Below, in pieces: positions 58,018 to 64,000 of a DNA stretch of 64,000 bases. Below the pieces are notes generated by a model. It had not been told where the DNA came from. It did no database searches and was given only the letters and a program-made list of their open reading frames with translations. Origin of the DNA: Alphaproteobacteria bacterium (GTDB lineage: Bacteria; Pseudomonadota; Alphaproteobacteria; Rs-D84); NCBI GenBank assembly GCA_015062545.1, contig SUUL01000004.1:1-64000 (forward strand). The letters run 5' to 3'. Each line of letters opens with the position of its first letter. Within the stretch, counting starts at the first letter, position 1. The position numbers were made by a program, and so were the translations under genes.

Positions 58018-60933
58018 ATGAAAGGGCAGAAATTTTTAAGTTCATTGAAAAATGCAATGGGAACGGTCATGTTGCTGGCGGGCGCGTTTTTCGTGTGTTC
58101 AACTGTGCTGTCTATCCGTACGGTGTTTGCAGACCCAATCGCACCGGTAAATATGGATGTTTATGGTGTGCAGTCTGGACGTGCAAGTGCACGTACATCT
58201 GGTCGTGCCAGTCCACGTGGTGCAAATTCTGCCACGTCACGCGCGACTGTTGCGCGCACGGCGGTTGCAAATGGACGTGTAAATGCAACGCCTGTACGTA
58301 ATGTGAATTCACGCACAGTTGCCAGTCGTACAACATCACCACGTGCAAATGCCACATCATCCAGAAATGTCGTATCGCGCGAGGCGAATGTTATAAATCG
58401 TGCAAATCAGGCGCGTAATGTTCGTGCACGTACGGCGGTCGCAAATGGTGTATCTACGGCCGCGGGGGCGCGTGTGTCCTTGGCAGGCAGTGCGGTTCGC
58501 GGTAACAAAGGTACAACATCCACCAATTATTCTTATCTGACAAATAAATTATATACGGGGAATTATTCCAATATTATTGATTCAACAACCGGATTGATTT
58601 CCGATGATGCGTATCAGGTATGTATGGAATCTTATTATACATGTATGGACGAAATTTGTACTGCGCGTAATGCCGCGCAACGCAGATGTGCGTGTGCGGG
58701 CCGTGTCAAGGCATTTGCAGATGCCGAAGCGCAACTGGAAACAGCAAATGAAGAACTTATCAAAGTGTCAGGTGAATTGGCGTTGTTGATTGCAAACAAG
58801 GGTAAAGATGTTTCGGTTGCTTTCCAATTAACAGATGCAGAAAAGGTTATGAACTGTGTTTCTTGGAAGGATACAACCAATCAATATGGTGTTAATTCGC
58901 AAGAAGCAATAGATTGGTGTTCAAATCATGGTATCTTTAATAATGGCAAAACGGTTACCAGTTGTGCGAAACCAGAATATTGTTCCGAAGCCGGAAATGA
59001 CTTTGGTTTTGATGTTTCCACGTTGGATGGAACGGGGTCTGATATTTTGGCAACACTGAAATCGTGGGCAGATGCCAAAGATAATACAATCACAATCTTG
59101 CAAGACGACAAAGAAGGTTTGTTGGGGGCGTTCGAAGGAATTTCAAATGTTGTTGGCAGTGTGTCCGGTATCAGTGGGGCATTTGCAGATGCCGAAGATT
59201 TAGAAGATACATTGGCGGAAACATGGGGATATGATTTGTTTGCACATGCACATAACGAAGTTTGTAGCCGCGTTTTGGATTCTTGCTTTAATGGTATTTA
59301 CGAAGCATGTGGTTCGCCATCTTCGTTTGGAGGCAAGTGCGCAAATGGTCAATCGTCAAATTGTCCGTTTAACTATAATTCCAAGATAGAAGTTTCCAAA
59401 GCAGGGGATATTACATTGAATGAACGTGGTGCAACAGTTACAACAAATTCCAGTGCAACATGCTTTGGTTATACATCTGCATCGGGCGACCCATATTCCA
59501 GTTTGCGTGGGCCGGTCGCAGATGCACGCCGCAGCATTATGAATAAATATCTGTTGGATGCAAATGCGGACTGTGATGCGTATGGTGAACAGTTGCGCAT
59601 AACCGCACAAAATATCGGTTATCAAAAGGTTGCCGCACAACAAGCGTTGCAACAGAAACGTTTGGAATTTGATAACGAAGAAAAAGAAACTGTCTTGGCC
59701 CAGGCAATAGAGGCAATGGGTAACTTTGATGAATGTATCAGTGAAATTATGGATTGCTATGAAACACAGGCACGTTCAAATGATAACTGGACAGATGCAC
59801 GTATCAAGACATACTGTGCACAGATTGCAAATGTTCCACATTGTTATGAAGAAATGATTTGTAATCCATCAATGGCACAATTCCGTGCGGTTATTGATGT
59901 CGCGGATAGTGGCAGCTGTAAAAACAGCCAAGACTATACCCAGAATACATGCCGCAATGTCGTGACATTGAATGAAATTATCAATGGATTTGGCAACAGT
60001 GTAGAGGCAGATTATATCGCAGCAGAAGGCACGGGTTCTTCAATCGCAATGCGTGAACAGTGCTTGATGGATGCGGGTATAGATGCCGTCAGAAATTGGT
60101 CTGCATTTGAAGAAGCAGCGGACAGGGTTAGATGTTCTGTTGCAGAATTGAATAATGTCAATGCAAAGCAAGGTTGGAAGAGAAGTGCAGATAAAGAATG
60201 TACAGAAATTACAGTATGTAAGGATGGTTATGAACTGAAGGGTGGTAAGTGTGAGGTGTCCGACTCTTCTGCTGATGACGATGATAATACGCCAGGTAAC
60301 GATGATAACCCATCTGGTTCCACCGGGGGGGGGGGGAATAAGGTTACTTGTTCTGCAAATCAGGTAGAATATAATAACCAATGTTATTACAAGACCCGGT
60401 CATGTGCGCCAATGCCCGCGAATGCCAAGTCGGGAACACAGACTTTTGAGAATGGCGCGTATAGTGATTGCGTAATTTCGGAATGTAACAATGGTTATAC
60501 TCTGGATAGTAATTTATGCCATGCGTCTAAAAAGGATTGTGATACGAAGGGAGAAGGCGTAAGCAAAGGGTATCAGGAATATAATAAAAACACTGGTTAT
60601 TATGGTGCCTGTATTATTACAGAATGCGTAGATGGCTATGAATTGCAGAATAATAGTTGCGTAAAGCAACAATCTGAGAGAGAAGCATGTGTCGATGCTG
60701 GCGGAGAATGGGAGGCGGATTCTTCAACATGTATTTGTTATGAGCCGGACGGTGATATATATGGGTTTAAGCCAGCTGAATGGAATCCAAAGACATTGAA
60801 ATGTGAGTGTGATAGCGGATTTGATAAACTCGGTAATGAATGTCACCCAGCTACAGAAGACGCATGCACAGATCTGGGTGGTAGCTGGATAGAAGATGAA
60901 GAAGGTGGAGATAGTCATTATTGTGAGATTTAA
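58018..60933 (+). CDS. Large exported Cys-rich protein with a G12 tract
   Basis: 971 aa. The signal segment lies at about 14-38 with cleavage near VFA-D. Residues about 50-165 form an Arg/Ala/Asn/Thr/Ser-rich, strongly basic low-complexity region in which RTAVANG occurs twice. The central 600 residues contain many Cys (for example YQVCMESYYTCMDEIC near 201-216, CACAG) likely in disulfides. Codons 770-773 are GGG four times, encoded by a G12 run (60325-60336). Behind it lie three or four repeats of a C-x-x-G-Y-E/T-L-x-x-x-x-C pattern, like EGF-type modules, and a last C-x-x-x-G-G-x-W module similar to the end of the 54946 protein. I do not know a family. The protein is probably at the cell surface. 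Confidence 0.75.
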   Translation: MKGQKFLSSLKNAMGTVMLLAGAFFVCSTVLSIRTVFADPIAPVNMDVYGVQSGRASARTSGRASPRGANSATSRATVARTAVANGRVNATPVRNVNSRTVASRTTSPRANATSSRNVVSREANVINRANQARNVRARTAVANGVSTAAGARVSLAGSAVRGNKGTTSTNYSYLTNKLYTGNYSNIIDSTTGLISDDAYQVCMESYYTCMDEICTARNAAQRRCACAGRVKAFADAEAQLETANEELIKVSGELALLIANKGKDVSVAFQLTDAEKVMNCVSWKDTTNQYGVNSQEAIDWCSNHGIFNNGKTVTSCAKPEYCSEAGNDFGFDVSTLDGTGSDILATLKSWADAKDNTITILQDDKEGLLGAFEGISNVVGSVSGISGAFADAEDLEDTLAETWGYDLFAHAHNEVCSRVLDSCFNGIYEACGSPSSFGGKCANGQSSNCPFNYNSKIEVSKAGDITLNERGATVTTNSSATCFGYTSASGDPYSSLRGPVADARRSIMNKYLLDANADCDAYGEQLRITAQNIGYQKVAAQQALQQKRLEFDNEEKETVLAQAIEAMGNFDECISEIMDCYETQARSNDNWTDARIKTYCAQIANVPHCYEEMICNPSMAQFRAVIDVADSGSCKNSQDYTQNTCRNVVTLNEIINGFGNSVEADYIAAEGTGSSIAMREQCLMDAGIDAVRNWSAFEEAADRVRCSVAELNNVNAKQGWKRSADKECTEITVCKDGYELKGGKCEVSDSSADDDDNTPGNDDNPSGSTGGGGNKVTCSANQVEYNNQCYYKTRSCAPMPANAKSGTQTFENGAYSDCVISECNNGYTLDSNLCHASKKDCDTKGEGVSKGYQEYNKNTGYYGACIITECVDGYELQNNSCVKQQSEREACVDAGGEWEADSSTCICYEPDGDIYGFKPAEWNPKTLKCECDSGFDKLGNECHPATEDACTDLGGSWIEDEEGGDSHYCEI
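60325..60336 (+). repeat. G12 homopolymer inside the 58018 gene
   Basis: Twelve G in frame (Ser-Thr-Gly4-Asn-Lys). With 13 G the frame reads GAA then TAA; with 11 G it stops at a TAG after about 9 codons. It lies directly before the C-terminal repeat region. Confidence 0.85.
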
Positions 60934-60935
60934 TA

Positions 60936-60964
60936 AAAATCCCGCTGTTTGGCGGGATTTTTTG
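60936..60964. terminator. Terminator between the 58018 gene and mnmE
   Basis: AATCCCGC/GCGGGATT with a 6-nt loop, T-run to the right and A-run to the left, between convergent genes. Confidence 0.85.
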
Positions 60965-60992
60965 TGTCAGATATCTTGAACGTGAATTGATA

Positions 60993-62318
60993 TTATTTTC
61001 CCAGACACAGTTGACCAAATGTTTTATCCAAAACTTCGGACGTGGTGATTGTGCCAAGAATCTTGCCAATCGTGTCCGTGGCGCGGCGGGTGTGTTCCGC
61101 AAATATGTCGTAATTATCACCAGCCTGTAACGCCATGTGCAAATCTGCGCGGGCGGTTTCCAATAATGCTTTTGTGCGGGCGTTGATTACCAAATTGTTT
61201 TCAGATCCATCCATAAGTGTGTGAATCTTGTCGCGCAGGGCGGTCAATAAGTCAGGCATCCCATCGCCAGTATGTGCAGATACGTACAAGTAATTTTCAA
61301 TATCCAAAATGTGATTCCCAGATTTTGGTAACAAATCCGATTTGTTTATAACAATGATTTCATTGTCAGAATCTTTGGGGGTGAATTTTGCTGGCAGTTG
61401 TTCCGGTGTGTACACGTGAACAACAATATCTGCATTTTCTATTTCTGTCTTGGTGCGTTCAATACCAATGCTTTCAATTTTGTCATCTGTTTCACGCAGG
61501 CCCGCGGTGTCAGATAAATTTACCATAAAACCATCAATGTCCAGATTAACCGATACAACATCACGTGTTGTGCCGGCAATATCTGATACAATCGCACGGT
61601 TCGAACCCGCCAAATAATTAAATATGGATGATTTTCCAACATTCGTTTCGCCAACCAATGCAATATTTATACCACCACGAATCGCACGGGATGTGTTGTA
61701 TCCATTTAATGCATTGTTAATTTCTTTATATAACTTTTCTGTGCGCGTGTAAATCGTTTCGCCAATGTTTGCGGGTAAATCATCCGCGTTGTAGTCCAAT
61801 ATTGCCGCCGCATACGCGGATATCTCAACCATCTGGTTGCGCCACGTGTTGTAAATTTCGCTGTCGCGTCCCAGCATGGATTTTAAGGCGTGTTTTCTTT
61901 GTTGGTCGGTTTGTGCATCCAGTAATGCCGCCAGACCATCAACGTCCGCCAAGTCCATCTTGTTGTTGTAAAATGCGCGTCTGGAAAATTCCCCAGGGGT
62001 TGCCATGCGCATGCCCAATGTTTTCAGGTATTCAAATGTCGCGTTAATTGTTGCCGGCGCGCCGTGCGTGTGTAATTCAATAACGTCCGTGCCGGTAAAA
62101 CTGTGTGGGGCGGGAAAATATATCGCCAGACATTGGTCGATTAAATCGTCCGTGGTATCGGTCAAATTACAAAAATATGCGTGGCGGGGGACAAATTCCG
62201 ATTTGTTTATGAATTTGGAAAAAATGTCTGACAGATGGTCGCCAGATATACGAATAACCGCAACGCCGGATTTGCCGTGCCCGCTGGATAATGCAAAAAT
62301 TGTGTCGTTTGTATTCAT
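60993..62318 (-). CDS. mnmE: tRNA modification GTPase MnmE
   Basis: 441 aa, normal length. With MnmG it makes 5-carboxymethylaminomethyl groups at the wobble U of several tRNAs. The N-terminal tetrahydrofolate-binding domain begins TIFALSSGHGKSGVAVIRIS (5-24). The helical domain holds an inserted G domain: GETNVGKSSIFNYLAG (about 223-238), DIAGTTRD (about 247-254), DTAGLRETDD (about 267-276), NKSD (about 325-328). The C-terminus is CLGK, where the family has C-[IL]-G-K with the catalytic Cys. The start codon overlaps the end of ruvA by one base, so the two are coupled. Confidence 0.96.
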   Translation of the reverse strand: MNTNDTIFALSSGHGKSGVAVIRISGDHLSDIFSKFINKSEFVPRHAYFCNLTDTTDDLIDQCLAIYFPAPHSFTGTDVIELHTHGAPATINATFEYLKTLGMRMATPGEFSRRAFYNNKMDLADVDGLAALLDAQTDQQRKHALKSMLGRDSEIYNTWRNQMVEISAYAAAILDYNADDLPANIGETIYTRTEKLYKEINNALNGYNTSRAIRGGINIALVGETNVGKSSIFNYLAGSNRAIVSDIAGTTRDVVSVNLDIDGFMVNLSDTAGLRETDDKIESIGIERTKTEIENADIVVHVYTPEQLPAKFTPKDSDNEIIVINKSDLLPKSGNHILDIENYLYVSAHTGDGMPDLLTALRDKIHTLMDGSENNLVINARTKALLETARADLHMALQAGDNYDIFAEHTRRATDTIGKILGTITTSEVLDKTFGQLCLGK

Positions 62319-62911
62319 TATTTATTACCACTTATTTCTTTCAATGCCAATGGAACCAGTTTAGATACGTCTGCCGTTGGATTTTGATTTACCAATTTTT
62401 GTGCCATTTCAATTATGTCTAATCTGCGATAGCCCAATGCTTCCAGCGCCATCAATAAATCAGGCAGGGCAGAACCTGCGCTGGATGTGCCGCCGGTGTC
62501 TGGGGCAAATAATGTTGCAGATGCGCCACCGACTTTGTTTTTCAATTCAACAATGATTTTTTCTGCCATCTTTTTGCCAACGCCTGGGGCGGTTGCAATC
62601 GTTTTGGCATCGCCGGTCGCGATTGCAGACATTAAGGTGTCAGAATTTATTGTGCCCAAAATCGCCAAGGCAACCTTTGGACCCACACCAGATACGCCTG
62701 TTAACATATTAAACAGGTTTTGCCCGTTTAGCGTTGTGAAACCAAACAGACGAATTGAATCTTCGCGCACAACCGTTTCAATCCACAGTTCAACAGTACT
62801 TTTATGTGTCAGGTATTCTGCTGTATAGACCTTGTATCCGACACCGCCTGTTAATAAAATAACAAAACCATCGCCGATATAGTCAACTATGCCTTGCAAT
62901 TTTCCAATCAT
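62318..62911 (-). CDS. ruvA: Holliday junction helicase subunit RuvA
   Basis: 197 aa. RuvA binds Holliday junctions as a tetramer and loads the RuvB motor. The N-terminal OB-fold begins MIGKLQGIVDYIGDGFVILL, followed by two helix-hairpin-helix motifs (VSGVGPKVALAIL near 73-85 and APGVGKKMAEKIIVELK near 108-124), a flexible linker (about 135-148) and the C-terminal domain III (about 150-197) that binds RuvB. ruvB and ruvC are not seen in the window; mnmE is coupled downstream instead. The ATG at 62909-62911 follows AAAAGGATAAC. Confidence 0.96.
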   Translation of the reverse strand: MIGKLQGIVDYIGDGFVILLTGGVGYKVYTAEYLTHKSTVELWIETVVREDSIRLFGFTTLNGQNLFNMLTGVSGVGPKVALAILGTINSDTLMSAIATGDAKTIATAPGVGKKMAEKIIVELKNKVGGASATLFAPDTGGTSSAGSALPDLLMALEALGYRRLDIIEMAQKLVNQNPTADVSKLVPLALKEISGNK

Positions 62912-62961
62912 TTGTTATCCTTTTGGGGTAATTTTAATCTAAATAAATAAAAAGGTCAAAT

Positions 62962-63678
62962 ATGAGTGGACACAGTAAATGGCATAATATTCAACATAAA
63001 AAGGGCGCGGCAGACGCTGCACGCAGTGGCTTGTTTACCAAGTTGGCACGTGAAATTACAATGGCGGCAAAGTTGGGCGATAAAAATCCTGATAATAACC
63101 CACGCCTTCGCTTGGCGATTTTGACAGCCCGCAAAAATTCTATGCCAAATGATAACATCAAGCGCGCGATTGACAAGGCATCTGGCGCGAACACAGAAAG
63201 CTATGAAGCGGTACGTTACGAAGGGTATGGACCGGGGGCTGTACCTGTTATCGTAGAAGCCTTGACCGATAACCCACGCCGTACAGTGCCAGAAATCCGT
63301 AATATCTTTGCCAAAAATGGTGGTAATATGGGCGAAGAAGGTTCTGTTGTATTTATGTTTACACGCGCGGGTCAAATCATGTACCCGGCATCAATCGGTA
63401 AAACCGAAGATGAAATGATGGAAATTATTATGGAAGCAAATGCGGATAATTTGGAAACATCAGAAGAGGGCTTTATCATCACAACAAAACCCGAAGATTT
63501 TATCAACGCACAAAAATACTTGGCGGATATTTTGGGTGAACCAGAACAGGCAGAATTAACCTGGTTACCAAACATGCCAATGGATTTGGATGATGAAGCG
63601 TATGCCAAAATTGAAAAATTGGTAGATGCGCTGGATGCAAATGATGATGTGCAGAAGGTGTTTACAGCGGCTGCCTAA
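62962..63678 (+). CDS. yebC: YebC/PmpR-family protein
   Basis: 238 aa, the usual length. Members bind DNA as transcription regulators in some bacteria, and recent work links them to ribosomal elongation through difficult peptide stretches; the role here is open. The N-terminus MSGHSKWHNIQHKKGAADAA is the family's hallmark, followed by FTKLAREITMAAKLG (about 27-41), NPRLRLAI, ARKNSMPNDNIKRAI (about 55-69) and YEGYGPGAVPVIVEALTDNP (about 89-108). AAAAAGG precedes the ATG. It is divergent from ruvA by 50 bases, a common neighbourhood for yebC. A cluster of three repeat units begins a few bases after its stop codon. Confidence 0.95.
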   Translation: MSGHSKWHNIQHKKGAADAARSGLFTKLAREITMAAKLGDKNPDNNPRLRLAILTARKNSMPNDNIKRAIDKASGANTESYEAVRYEGYGPGAVPVIVEALTDNPRRTVPEIRNIFAKNGGNMGEEGSVVFMFTRAGQIMYPASIGKTEDEMMEIIMEANADNLETSEEGFIITTKPEDFINAQKYLADILGEPEQAELTWLPNMPMDLDDEAYAKIEKLVDALDANDDVQKVFTAAA

Positions 63679-63684
63679 AAAAAT

Positions 63685-63788
63685 AAATTAAATCTAATGA
63701 CTTATCTAAAAGGAAAAACGATGGCTCATGTAACTTTTGTACACTACGCCATCGTTTTTCCTTTTATCTAAATCATTATCTTTAATTT
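63685..63788. repeat. 104-bp hairpin repeat, copy B
   Basis: Practically identical to copy A (about one difference over 104 bases, in the T/C run at the right stem) although 44 kb away. It begins 7 bases after the yebC stop codon and is the first of three units in tandem. Confidence 0.85.
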
Positions 63789-63881
63789 CTTTCGCTAATC
63801 TTGGGGTTGGGTGGAATCTCATGTATCGCATGTACACTACGATTCCCGATTTGTTTTTATCTAAATCATTATCTTTAATTT
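63789..63881. repeat. Hairpin repeat, copy D (left arm divergent)
   Basis: The right half (TTTTTATCTAAATCATTATC then TTTAATTT, 63856-63881) equals copy B. The central stem is GGAATC (63813-63818) with GATTCC (63841-63846) around the conserved loop 63819-63840 (TCATGTA, TCGCATG, TACACTAC). The left outer arm is not recognisable. Confidence 0.75.
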
Positions 63882-63960
63882 CTTACCATCGCAAGGAGTT
63901 GTTGGGCGATGGCTTATGTAACTTGGTGTACACTACGCCATCGTTTTTGGTTTTTTTATC
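63882..63960. repeat. Hairpin repeat, copy E (terminator-like)
   Basis: CGATGGC (63907-63913) pairs with GCCATCG (63937-63943) around a 23-nt loop (TTATGTA, ACTTGGTG, TACACTAC). A third segment, CCATCGC (63886-63892), can pair with GCGATGG (63906-63912) instead, so two hairpins compete. A T-rich stretch follows (TTTTTGGTTTTTTT). The outer arms TTTAATTT are missing on the right. Confidence 0.7.
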
Positions 63961-63984
63961 CTTTTTTATATACGTATTTTATGC

Positions 63985-63990
63985 TATAAT
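63985..63990 (+). promoter_or_regulatory. -10 element near the right edge
   Basis: A perfect TATAAT ten bases before the window end, with an A/T-rich region where a -35 would be. It probably starts a gene beyond the window. Confidence 0.4.
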
Positions 63991-64000
63991 TTATCAAAAG

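Overview
The window is a chromosomal segment of an AT-rich Gram-negative bacterium, most likely an alphaproteobacterium with a compact, host-associated style of genome. The evidence is the gene set: lipoprotein export (LolC, LolD), LPS transport (LptG), an AsmA-like protein, FtsQ/FtsA, SecDF-YajC, an AddB of the alphaproteobacterial AddAB type, and a J-domain protein with the zinc-finger-like N-terminus I associate with alphaproteobacteria. Intergenic gaps are short, many genes overlap by a few bases, and sigma70-like promoters (TTGNNN, 16-17 bp, TATAAT) and hairpin/U-tract terminators are easy to read. The genus cannot be fixed from the sequence alone; an uncultured gut alphaproteobacterial lineage is a guess.

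Layout. 1-3.3 kb: two unrecognised minus-strand proteins (one cut by the window edge), a CPVC membrane protein and a partner. 3.3-6.2 kb: tRNA-Thr, a GIY-YIG protein, then aspS behind a T-box-like leader. 6.2-14.2 kb: AsmA-like protein, uvrB-tsaE, then ftsQ and an ftsA fused in frame to ribulose-phosphate epimerase, plus a small lipoprotein. 14.3-19.7 kb: a seven-gene plus-strand run holding a secretin-like lipoprotein, lolC, an unknown gene, lolD and two exported proteins. 19.9-26.6 kb: MFS transporter, recA, two glycosyltransferases, tRNA-Gly, tRNA-Tyr, an unidentified ncRNA and a low-GC RgpF-like protein. 26.6-34.6 kb: lpoA-like gene divergent from rsmI-engB-addB, acyl-CoA ligase, xthA. 34.6-37.3 kb: a second surface-glycan cluster (Stealth protein, glycosyltransferase, RgpF-like). 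37.4-45 kb: typA, trxB, serS, then lptG-small membrane protein-xerD-dnaJ-like on the minus strand. 45-54.8 kb: greA-mutL, yajC-secD-secF, a catalytically degenerate S41 peptidase, PAP2 phosphatase and ftsK. 54.9-60.9 kb: three large exported proteins. 60.9-64 kb: ruvA-mnmE, yebC and a tandem cluster of repeats.

Four observations stand out. (1) The leader of aspS carries a canonical T-box sequence whose tRNA-binding bulge fits tRNA-Asp; T-boxes are classically found in Firmicutes and Actinobacteria. (2) A family of about 104-bp hairpin repeats sits directly after stop codons; the stems differ by compensatory changes while a 22-23-nt apical loop stays conserved. (3) FtsA and ribulose-phosphate 3-epimerase form a single polypeptide. 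(4) Two neighbouring genes for exported proteins each hold a run of exactly twelve G, placed so that one extra G gives an immediate or near-immediate stop. This is the signature of phase-variable loci.

Much of the window serves the envelope: lipoprotein sorting, LPS export, the Sec motor, division, surface glycans and exported Cys-rich proteins. The remainder is DNA repair (uvrB, recA, addB, xthA, mutL, ruvA), translation (aspS, serS, typA, rsmI, engB, tsaE, mnmE) and chromosome dimer resolution (ftsK, xerD).
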